Shown here in pieces: positions 1-5,291 of a stretch of DNA of 5,291 bases. A program made the position numbers and the translations under genes. The notes beneath the pieces are model-generated. The model ran no database searches. It was given only the letters and a program-made list of their open reading frames with translations, and was not told the origin of the DNA. Source of the stretch: Actinomycetales bacterium (GTDB lineage Bacteria > Actinomycetota > Actinomycetes > Actinomycetales > JAHECE01); the NCBI GenBank assembly GCA_024641895.1, contig JAHECE010000153.1, forward strand, positions 1,145 to 6,435. Reading direction: 5' to 3'. Numbering within the stretch: the first letter of the stretch is position 1; each line of letters opens with the position of its first letter.

Positions 1-1307
1 AGGGCGACGAGCGAGACGTCATCCTCTTCTCCCTGGCGTTCTCGCGGGACCCGCGGACCGGGAAGCTGCCACTGAACTTCGGGCCGCTGAACCGCGCAGG
101 CGGCGAGCGGCGGCTCAACGTGGCGGTCACGCGCGCGAAACGGCAGGTGATCCTGTACGCGTCGTTCGCGCCGGAGGACATCGAGCTGGAGCGGACGTCG
201 TCGGTGGGACTGACTCATCTGCGCGACTACCTGGCGCTGGCCGCTCGCGGGGCGGAGGCGGTGAAGACGCTGAAGCCCGTGTCTGTGACGGAGGCGCACC
301 GGGAGGCCGTGGCGGACGCGCTCGCCGAGGCCGGGCTGCTGGTGCGGCGCGGGATCGGGCTCTCGGACTTCACCATCGACCTGGCCGTCGCAGCGGACGA
401 CTCCGGGCCGTGGGTAGCGGTGCTGCTCGACGGGCCCGGGTGGGCGGGGCGCAAGACGGTCGGCGACCGGGACGCGCTGCCGTCCGCGCTCCTGCAGGGG
501 CTGATGGGGTGGCCGGCCGTGGAGCACGTGTGGCTGCCGTCGTGGCTGGCGGAGCGCGAGCGGGTCGTCGAGCGCATCGTCGGGGCGGCGCACGGCCGGG
601 GTACGGCGCCGGGCGTCGGTGCTGGCCGTCGGCCACCCGGCGCTGAGCGGGGCCGCGGGGTGCAGGACACGGTGGTCGGTGCGGGGCCGATGCGCGCGGG
701 TGCGGCGGTTCGAGACGAGGTCTCGGAGCCGAAAGCCCCGGCCGGCGGCGAGGACGGCTCCCGGTTCGTCGCCGCGGCAACGACGGGGCTCGAGGAGCAC
801 CGCGACCGCCTGGACCACCTCGGCGACCGCAGGACTGCGGCCGCCGTGCGCGAGGTCGCGCTGGACGTCATCGCCACGGAGTCACCGATCGAGGCCGGCC
901 GGCTGGCGCGAATCGTGGGGAACCGGTTCGGCTTCCAGCGCGTCGTGGCCAAGCGGGCGGCGGAGATCCTCACCGTCGTGCCGCGGGGACTGCGGCGATC
1001 GTCAGACCTGGGGACGTTCTACTGGGCCGAGGGCACCACGCCGGAGAGCTACCGGGGCTTCCGCCGGACGCCGGAGGGGGTGAGCCGCTCGCTCGCGGAG
1101 GTGGCGCCCGAGGAGATCGCGAATGCGATGGCGCAGGTCGTGCGCGCGAGCCACCGGATCGAGGTCGAGGAGCTGCTGCGGGAGGCCGCGGCGGTGTTCG
1201 GGACGCAGAGGGTGACGCCCCCCGTTCGGGAACGACTCGAGGCGGTGCTGGCGTGGGCGGTCCGAGACGGACGACTGCAGCTGGACGGGGACCGCGTCCA
1301 CTCCTGA
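1..1307 (+). CDS. C-terminal part of a DUF4011/DUF3320-type SF1 helicase with MTES_1575-like nuclease domain (5' end outside window)
   Basis: The reading frame is open from base 3 to the TGA at 1305-1307, giving 434 visible residues. The GTG at 120 lies inside a helicase motif, so it is not the start. Visible residues 1-5 (GDERD) and 33-47 (GGERRLNVAVTRAKR) match motifs V and VI of UvrD/Dna2/NAM7-like SF1 helicases. Residues about 95-195 look like the MTES_1575-type PD-(D/E)XK nuclease fold: FTIDLAV (Asp126), VAVLLDGPGW (Asp143), then DRDALP and MGWP. Residues about 283-325 match DUF3320, followed by the usual tail with YRGFRR and an EELLREAA helix. Proteins of this class are normally well over 1,000 residues, so most of the gene lies upstream. 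By family knowledge it is a cytoplasmic, ATP-driven DNA or RNA translocase with a nuclease module. Related DUF4011-helicase-Vsr proteins have been reported as antiphage systems; defence is inferred here, not shown. The stop directly abuts an elbB remnant on the other strand. Confidence 0.9.
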   Translation, partial: GDERDVILFSLAFSRDPRTGKLPLNFGPLNRAGGERRLNVAVTRAKRQVILYASFAPEDIELERTSSVGLTHLRDYLALAARGAEAVKTLKPVSVTEAHREAVADALAEAGLLVRRGIGLSDFTIDLAVAADDSGPWVAVLLDGPGWAGRKTVGDRDALPSALLQGLMGWPAVEHVWLPSWLAERERVVERIVGAAHGRGTAPGVGAGRRPPGAERGRGVQDTVVGAGPMRAGAAVRDEVSEPKAPAGGEDGSRFVAAATTGLEEHRDRLDHLGDRRTAAAVREVALDVIATESPIEAGRLARIVGNRFGFQRVVAKRAAEILTVVPRGLRRSSDLGTFYWAEGTTPESYRGFRRTPEGVSRSLAEVAPEEIANAMAQVVRASHRIEVEELLREAAAVFGTQRVTPPVRERLEAVLAWAVRDGRLQLDGDRVHS

Positions 1308-1496
1308 AGTGACGTCGGCGATGTCCGTGATCTTGCTGCGGGCGATGCGGGCCGACTCGACCAGCACGTTGCGCTTCTCGTCCATCTCCGTGCCGGAGTT
1401 GTGGTCGATCCCGTGCATCTGGTCACGGTCGGGCGCCGTGCACGGAACCTCGGCACCGGCGCGGTCGAGCGCGCAGAGACGCAACTCGAGACCATG
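1308..1496 (-). pseudogene. elbB: elbB remnant (DJ-1/PfpI superfamily, ES1/glyoxalase-like), truncated and frameshifted
   Basis: Read on the minus strand from 1496 down to 1308, about 63 codons give a peptide that aligns with the N-terminal part of ElbB. It contains LCALDRAGAEV, then C.APDRDQM, IDH..GTEM, and RNVLVESARIARSKI. The E. coli protein, as remembered, has C.APD..Q, INH..GE.M, RNVLIEAARITRGEI at the same spacing. ElbB is a roughly 220-residue cytosolic DJ-1/PfpI-superfamily protein annotated as an isoprenoid-biosynthesis glyoxalase. The catalytic cysteine region and everything after the first third are missing. Upstream, the expected nucleotide-start region (GCGVYDGSEIH) survives only as a vague match in another frame (VDLHGTR, about 1497-1520), so there is probably a frameshift too. 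No start codon with a ribosome-binding site is visible. The same frame remains open into the helicase C-terminus, where VDAV (about 1290-1301) weakly resembles ElbB FDALIVPGG; this may be chance. The match is from memory, not from a search. Confidence 0.65.
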
Positions 1497-1581
1497 CGGG
1501 TGCCGTGGAGGTCGACGCTCACCACCGTGGTCGCAGCTCCCGCAGGCTGCCCCCGCGCTTGTGCCCCGCGGCTCTCCTCCA

Positions 1582-1626
1582 TGTCTGCGCCCCGTGTGTC
1601 TGCGCCCCGTGTGTCTGCGCCCCGTG
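1582..1626. repeat. 15-bp tandem repeat, three perfect copies
   Basis: The unit TGTCTGCGCCCCGTG occurs three times head to tail at 1582-1596, 1597-1611 and 1612-1626 without a mismatch. A partial, diverged copy (CCCGTGTCTGCCG) lies at about 1668-1680. The period is a multiple of three, so every frame through it stays open and encodes a five-residue repeat, for example TRGAD on the minus strand. None of those frames looks like a protein elsewhere. Perfect identity suggests recent slippage expansion. The block overlaps the left arm of the inverted repeat by one base. Confidence 0.95.
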
Positions 1627-1710
1627 TCGAAGAATCCCCACAACTCCGGTTCGCGCTCTCCTCGAAGCCCGTGTCTGCCGCCGATCGCACGACTTGTGGG
1701 GCTTCTCGAC
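1626..1710. repeat. Imperfect inverted repeat with 17-18 bp arms and 50-bp centre
   Basis: The left arm, GTCGAAGAATCCCCACAA (1626-1643), is nearly the reverse complement of the right arm, TTGTGGGGCTTCTCGAC (1694-1710). The inner 8 bases pair perfectly (CCCCACAA with TTGTGGGG). The outer part differs by one substitution and a one-base gap. A weaker match can be followed about 15 bases further outward (GGGC-GCAGACA against GGGCACGACAGA). As RNA or extruded DNA it would form a long stem with a 50-base loop. It could be a diverged pair of inverted element ends, a regulatory stem-loop or a REP-like unit. There is no poly-U run to support a simple terminator. Confidence 0.7.
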
Positions 1711-1965
1711 GCACCTGGGCACGACAGATGCGCTGTCCAGGACGCTGCGGGCCGACGCGGGCCCGGCGGTGGCGTGGACTTCATGTGGAGTCGGGGTGGA
1801 GGTGCCCGCCGCCGCCGCGCCTCAGGCGCCCACAGAATGCGCCCGTACACTCGAATCCAGGTAAGCGTGCGCGGGTTTCGCGGAACGCAGGTACCGGGGC
1901 CTGGTAAGGCGCCGGGCCGCGTCATCCGCTGGCGACCATCGAGCGCATCGGGGGCGACGCATTCT

Positions 1966-1974
1966 GGAAGGAAG
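1966..1974 (+). promoter_or_regulatory. Ribosome-binding site of the glycosyltransferase gene
   Basis: GGAAGGAAG lies nine bases before the ATG at 1984. It is a purine-rich Shine-Dalgarno-like site and decides the start. The frame is open as far up as 1309, but the translation before 1984 has no family resemblance, while the residues right after it form the expected N-terminal membrane segment. Confidence 0.7.
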
Positions 1975-1983
1975 TTGACTCGA

Positions 1984-3252
1984 ATGCCGCCCTGGCTGAC
2001 GCTGCCCGGCTCGTTCCTGCTCGTTGTCGTCCTGGTGAAGACGATCGCGACGGTCGCGCTGGCGACCAGGTACCACCGGAGCCAGGTCTGGCGGGTCGCA
2101 GGTCGGGAGGGACGGACCGACCTCAGCGTGTCTGTCCTTGTTCCCGCCTTCAACGAGGCCGTGACGATCGAGACCTGCCTCCAGAGCCTCGCCCTCCAGA
2201 CCTACGAGAGGCTCGACGTGCTCGTGGTTGACGACGGGAGCAATGACGGGACCTCCGAGAAGGTGGCGGAGGCCATCACCCGGTTCGGCGACTCGAGCCA
2301 GATGTCGCTCGTGCGCAAGAGCAACGGCGGAAAGGCGTCGGCTCTGAATCTCGGGATAGGGATGACGTCCTCCGACGTGGTGGTCTGCGTCGATGCGGAC
2401 TCAGTCCTGGCGCCGGACGCCGTCGAGCGCATCGTCGAGCCGTTCGAGGACGCAACGGTCGGCGCGGTCGGAGGCGTCGTGAAGGTCGCCGATTGCGGCA
2501 CCCTTCTCGGGCGGCAGCAGGCGATGGAGTACATCGCGGGTCTCGGTCTGCAACGAGCCGCCTTCGCCCGTATCAACGCCGTGCAGGTCCTACCCGGCGC
2601 GATCTCGGCATTTCGTCGCGACGTGCTCCAGTCGTTGGGTGGGTACTCCTCGGACACGGTCGTCGAGGACTTCGACGCCACCGTCGCAGTCCAGGCCGCC
2701 GGGTTCCAGGCGGTGGTGCATCCGCACGCCGTGGCCCATACCGAAGGTGCGGCCACCCTGTCGGATCTCGTCAAGCAACGCCGCCGGTGGGCTTACGGCG
2801 GGTTTCAGGTTCTCGCCAAGTACCGACGGGCGTTGTTCACCAGGGACTTCGGGCCGCTCAGCAGGTTCGGCTTGCCCTACTTCCTGATCTTCCCGTGGGT
2901 AGACGTGGCGGTGTCGGCGATCTTCATCGCCGGTTTCGCGGCTTCCGCCGCAGCAGGGCGCCTAGGTCAGTTCGGCATCTACCTGCTCGCCACCTCTGTC
3001 CTCGTCCTGGCTCTGAACCTTCTGGCGATACGGATGTCCAGCGAGGCCGGGTGGCTTGCCTGCTACGGGGCTCTTCAGCCCTTCTTCTACGCCCACGTCC
3101 TCACGTTCGCCACGGTGATGGCAGGGGTGAGCTACGCGAGGGGCCGATCGGCGAAGTGGGACAAGCTCGAACGCCGGGGGCTGAACGTGAACGCCGAACG
3201 GCCCCACCCTCCAGGCGTTGCGGGCGTCCGGGACGTGCACCAAGTAGCTTGA
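1984..3252 (+). CDS. Membrane family 2 glycosyltransferase (PgaC/IcaA-, cellulose/hyaluronan synthase-like)
   Basis: This 422-residue protein is a processive-type GT2 enzyme expected to add sugars from a nucleotide sugar to a growing polysaccharide at the cytoplasmic membrane. An N-terminal hydrophobic segment (residues about 9-27) precedes the GT-A domain. Visible motifs are VPAFNE (53-58), VVDDGSNDGT (81-90), NGGKASALN (114-122), DADS (137-140, the DxD metal/UDP site), VVEDFD (226-231, the catalytic acidic pair) and QRRRW (265-269, the Q..RW acceptor/product motif). Three hydrophobic segments follow (about 299-321, 330-349, 362-384), then a basic tail with KWDKLERRG. Length and layout fit the PgaC/IcaA-like group, but the sugar specificity cannot be read from sequence. 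No PilZ domain is present, unlike BcsA. No partner genes (deacetylase, PgaD/IcaD-like subunit, export proteins) lie in the window, so it looks monocistronic. It uses some codons rare in high-GC genomes, including ATA twice and CTA twice. Confidence 0.93.
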   Translation: MPPWLTLPGSFLLVVVLVKTIATVALATRYHRSQVWRVAGREGRTDLSVSVLVPAFNEAVTIETCLQSLALQTYERLDVLVVDDGSNDGTSEKVAEAITRFGDSSQMSLVRKSNGGKASALNLGIGMTSSDVVVCVDADSVLAPDAVERIVEPFEDATVGAVGGVVKVADCGTLLGRQQAMEYIAGLGLQRAAFARINAVQVLPGAISAFRRDVLQSLGGYSSDTVVEDFDATVAVQAAGFQAVVHPHAVAHTEGAATLSDLVKQRRRWAYGGFQVLAKYRRALFTRDFGPLSRFGLPYFLIFPWVDVAVSAIFIAGFAASAAAGRLGQFGIYLLATSVLVLALNLLAIRMSSEAGWLACYGALQPFFYAHVLTFATVMAGVSYARGRSAKWDKLERRGLNVNAERPHPPGVAGVRDVHQVA

Positions 3253-3258
3253 CCGATC

Positions 3259-3280
3259 GGCTGCGGCCGTCGCCGCAGCC
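3259..3280 (+). terminator. GC-rich hairpin after the glycosyltransferase, possible terminator
   Basis: GGCTGCGG (3259-3266) and CCGCAGCC (3273-3280) form a perfect 8-bp stem around a six-base loop, CCGTCG. It begins seven bases after the stop codon. There is no U-tract; stem-loops without one are commonly proposed as terminators or 3'-end stabilisers in high-GC actinobacteria. Its position supports separate transcription of the glycosyltransferase and the next gene. Confidence 0.6.
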
Positions 3281-3530
3281 CGGCGACCGAACCGGGGCGC
3301 GGGCACGGGCCGCGGTAGCCAGACGGCGCACCTCGGCGCGGGCCCTGCCTGCGGGACGGCCTCGGCGAACAAGCCGACACGAGATCCCAAGAGTCGCGCT
3401 CGCACGCCAGTCGACGGTCCCGCGGCCGCTCCCAGGGATTCGATCCTCGCGGCACCGCGACGAGACGCAAAGACGCCGGGGAAGAACGGCACACGGCACG
3501 CCCGCCGCGCGCCGAGCGGCCACCCGCCCC

Positions 3531-3536
3531 TAAGCT
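3531..3536 (+). promoter_or_regulatory. Candidate -10 element of a leaderless promoter
   Basis: TAAGCT fits the TANNNT shape of actinobacterial -10 hexamers and ends eight bases before the GTG at 3545. Transcription would then start at or next to the GTG and make a leaderless mRNA. No convincing -35 hexamer is seen. The only Shine-Dalgarno-like bases, GAGG at 3539-3542, are two bases from the GTG, too close to work normally, which also favours leaderless translation. Confidence 0.3.
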
Positions 3537-3544
3537 CCGAGGCT

Positions 3545-5291
3545 GTGACAAGCGACGACGCGCTCAGCCCGGGTCTGTACGAGACCCTCCTGACGGCCGC
3601 CCTCGCGCGCCGGCTCCCGACGCCGACGGCTGCACTCCACGCCCAAACGACGCAGCTACCCGCCGCCGACGCCCCGGACCGCCTCGCCCGCCACGTCGCC
3701 GCAGCCGTGACCCGTGTCCTGGAGCACACCCCCGAGAAGGACCGCGCCACCCTCGGCGTCGACATGATCCGGGACCTCCTCGACTATCTGCACGACCTCG
3801 CCCCCGAGTCGATCGACCCGGATCGCGACGAACCCCTCCGCCCGGGCCAAGTCCTCACAGCGATCCTGACCAAGCACCCGGACGGCTCTCCCCGCCCGAT
3901 CGAGCACCCGCTCACCCCGCTCGCGGACACGACTCTCCTGACGAACTCCCCCGGCGAGCCCGGCGTCGGCCACGAGATACGCGCGGAGATCCAGTCCTCG
4001 GACGCGATCGACGTCGTCATGGCGTTCGTTCGCTGGAGCGGCATCCGCCCGCTGCTGCCAGCGCTCGCGCAGCACTGCCGCGACGGCAAGCGGCTCCGGA
4101 TCCTGACGACCACCTACACCGGCAGCACGGAGCTGCGCGCCCTGGAGGAGCTCGCGCGGCTCGGCGCCCAGGTCCGCGTCTCCTACGACACGACCTCGAC
4201 CCGCCTGCACGCCAAGGCCTGGCTCTTCCACCGCACGGGCGGCTACTCGACGGCCTACATCGGCTCCTCGAACCTGACGTACTCGGCGCAGGTCACAGGA
4301 ATGGAATGGAACGTGCGCGTCTCAGGCGTCCGGAACCCGGACGTGGTCGGGAAGATGGCAGCGGTCGTCGAGGCGTATTGGGAGAGCGGGGACTTCGTCC
4401 GGTTCACCGCCGCAGAGTTCCGGGAGCGTGCGGAGACAGGCACGGCGGAGCCCACGTTTGTCCTCCCGCCGACCGACATCATCCTGCGACCCTTCCAGGA
4501 GCGCCTCCTCGAGCAGGTCGCCGTTGCGCGCGACCAGGGCCACCATCGCAACCTGCTCGTCGCCGCGACGGGGACGGGTAAGACGGTGATGGCGGCGGTC
4601 GACTACGCGCGGTTGCGCCGCAGGCTGACGCGCGACCGGCTCCTGGTCGTCGCGCATCGAGCCGAGATCCTCGACCAGAGCCTGCGCACCTTCCGCCACG
4701 CGCTCCGGGACCCGTCGTTCGGGGAGCTGTGGGTCGGGGGCCGGCGCCCGGACCGGTTCGAGCACGTCTTCGCCTCGATCCAGAGCCTTAACGCCTCAGG
4801 GGTGGAGGCGGTCGACCCGGAGCACTTCGACGTCGTCGTCGTGGACGAGTTCCACCACGCCGCGGCCCCGTCGTACCGCGCCCTCCTGGAGCGCGTGCGG
4901 CCGCGGGAGCTGCTCGGCCTGACGGCGACGCCGGAGCGCTCGGACGGGCTCGACGTGCTCGGCCACTTCGACGGTCGCATCGCCGCGGAGCTGCGGGTCT
5001 GGGACGCCATCGACCAGCACTACCTGTCCCCGTTCGCCTACTTCGGGGTGCACGACGGCGCCGACCTGCGCCAGGTGCCGTGGCGGCGCGGCACCGGGTA
5101 CGACGTCGCTGCCCTGGCCAACGTCTACACGGCGGACTCGGTGTGGGCCCGGCGCGTCCTGGAGCAGGTGCGGCAGAAAGTCGCGGACCCGCTCGCCATG
5201 CGCGCACTCGGGTTCTGCGTGAGCGTCTCCCACGCCCGGTTCATGGCGGCCCAGTTCGCTGCGGCCGGCGTGCCTGCGGTGGCGGTCTGGG
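3545..5291 (+). CDS. PLD-like nuclease/SF2 helicase fusion, DUF3427-helicase type (3' end outside window)
   Basis: The frame runs from GTG at 3545 without a stop to the window end, giving 582 complete codons. LSPGLYETLLT (7-17) is the usual beginning of this family and supports the start. Residues about 140-285 form a phospholipase D-like domain: LHAKAWLF (221-228) has the HxK pair, followed by IGSSNLT (239-245) and GMEWN (252-256), the pattern of PLD-type nucleases in helicase fusions. The SF2 core follows: LRPFQERLLEQV (314-325), Walker A ATGTGKT (341-347), motif Ia AHRAEIL (370-376), motif II DEFHH (434-438) and motif III LTATPER (459-465). The second RecA-like domain begins near 554 (ALGFCVSVSHARFMA). 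The rest of it and any DUF3427 domain would lie beyond the window; full-length relatives are about 1,000 residues. It is predicted to be a cytoplasmic ATP-dependent nucleic-acid remodelling enzyme with a nuclease-type domain. Such proteins often sit in defence islands, but the target is unknown. Confidence 0.92.
   Translation, partial: MTSDDALSPGLYETLLTAALARRLPTPTAALHAQTTQLPAADAPDRLARHVAAAVTRVLEHTPEKDRATLGVDMIRDLLDYLHDLAPESIDPDRDEPLRPGQVLTAILTKHPDGSPRPIEHPLTPLADTTLLTNSPGEPGVGHEIRAEIQSSDAIDVVMAFVRWSGIRPLLPALAQHCRDGKRLRILTTTYTGSTELRALEELARLGAQVRVSYDTTSTRLHAKAWLFHRTGGYSTAYIGSSNLTYSAQVTGMEWNVRVSGVRNPDVVGKMAAVVEAYWESGDFVRFTAAEFRERAETGTAEPTFVLPPTDIILRPFQERLLEQVAVARDQGHHRNLLVAATGTGKTVMAAVDYARLRRRLTRDRLLVVAHRAEILDQSLRTFRHALRDPSFGELWVGGRRPDRFEHVFASIQSLNASGVEAVDPEHFDVVVVDEFHHAAAPSYRALLERVRPRELLGLTATPERSDGLDVLGHFDGRIAAELRVWDAIDQHYLSPFAYFGVHDGADLRQVPWRRGTGYDVAALANVYTADSVWARRVLEQVRQKVADPLAMRALGFCVSVSHARFMAAQFAAAGVPAVAVW

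Larger units (their letters stand above)
1308..1983. other. 676-bp gene-poor region between helicase and glycosyltransferase
   Basis: No intact gene is seen here on either strand. Open frames exist in several registers, but they give low-complexity, arginine/proline/alanine-rich translations typical of GC-rich noncoding DNA. The contents, in order, are the elbB remnant, the 15-bp tandem repeat block, an imperfect inverted repeat, then about 270 bp leading to the glycosyltransferase. That last part must carry the glycosyltransferase promoter. A TACACT at 1846-1851 has a -10-like shape, but no good -35 hexamer sits 16-18 bases upstream, so it is only a candidate. Confidence 0.7.
3253..3544. other. 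292-bp intergenic region without a recognisable gene
   Basis: No frame here gives a recognisable protein. The region starts with a strong hairpin just after the glycosyltransferase stop. Further on, two small stem-loops lie back to back: GGA-TTCGA-TCC at 3436-3446 and TCGCG-GCAC-CGCGA at 3447-3460. The first resembles a tRNA T-loop by eye, but no tRNA body surrounds it. The 3' end should contain the promoter of the downstream nuclease-helicase gene. Confidence 0.7.

Noticed and set aside
120..122. GTG as the start of the first gene
   Set aside because: The same frame is open to the window's left edge, and the GTG is a valine inside helicase motif VI, with motif V further upstream.
1582..1680. 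CRISPR-like array
   Set aside because: The three 15-bp units are directly adjacent with no spacers and are too short for CRISPR repeats. No cas gene is seen.
1309..1983. N-terminal extension of the glycosyltransferase frame up to 1309
   Set aside because: The frame is open, but the translation is arginine/proline-rich low-complexity sequence covering the elbB remnant and the tandem repeats. A good ribosome-binding site and the expected membrane segment mark the ATG at 1984 as the start.
1002..2153. Long minus-strand open frame of about 383 codons
   Set aside because: It overlaps two well-supported + strand genes and reads through the tandem repeat. Only its 1308-1496 part resembles a protein (ElbB), so the open frame as a whole is a GC-rich artefact.
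3431..3460. tRNA or tRNA-derived attachment site (GGATTCGATCC resembles a T-arm)
   Set aside because: The T-loop pairing is only 3 bp, and no acceptor, D or anticodon arms can be drawn around it on either strand. There is no duplicated segment elsewhere in the window.
2962..3765. Minus-strand open frame across the 3253-3544 gap
   Set aside because: It overlaps the glycosyltransferase end and the nuclease-helicase start, and its translation is low-complexity serine/arginine/alanine without any family resemblance.
3656..5233. Several minus-strand open frames opposite the nuclease-helicase gene
   Set aside because: The + strand frame carries PLD and helicase motifs along its whole length, so the minus frames are shadows caused by high third-position GC.

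Overview
The window is high-GC throughout, with codons strongly biased to G or C in the third position and coding starts at GTG as well as ATG. This fits a high-GC actinobacterium, possibly in the Micrococcales, but the genus cannot be fixed from this sequence. It reads as a piece of accessory DNA. Two partial genes of defence-island type run off the two ends. A complete exopolysaccharide-type glycosyltransferase and two gene-poor stretches lie between them.

Layout. (1) From 1 to 1307 on the + strand is the C-terminal end of a very large SF1 helicase of the DUF4011/DUF3320 type. Helicase motif VI is followed by an MTES_1575-like PD-(D/E)XK nuclease fold and then a DUF3320 tail. (2) From 1308 to 1983 there is no intact gene. 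This stretch starts with a minus-strand remnant of elbB (DJ-1/PfpI superfamily, ES1/glyoxalase-like) that abuts the helicase stop codon. It also holds three perfect 15-bp tandem repeats and a large imperfect inverted repeat. (3) From 1984 to 3252 on the + strand is a 422-residue membrane family 2 glycosyltransferase resembling PgaC/IcaA, hyaluronan and cellulose synthases. A GC-rich hairpin follows just after its stop. (4) From 3253 to 3544 there is a gap with no recognisable gene. (5) From 3545 to the window end on the + strand is the N-terminal half of a fusion protein. A phospholipase D-like (HKD) nuclease-type domain is followed by a DEAD/DEAH-type SF2 helicase, as in DUF3427 helicases.

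How they fit together. Both helicase-nuclease proteins are of kinds often found in bacterial defence islands, and each carries its own nuclease-like domain. The glycosyltransferase has its own ribosome-binding site and its own likely terminator, and does not look like part of a defence operon. The elbB remnant against the helicase stop marks a rearrangement junction: a housekeeping-type gene was broken here, by insertion or deletion. The most noteworthy points are this scar, the repeat-rich DNA beside it, and the pair of different helicase-nucleases on either side of a sugar polymerase gene.
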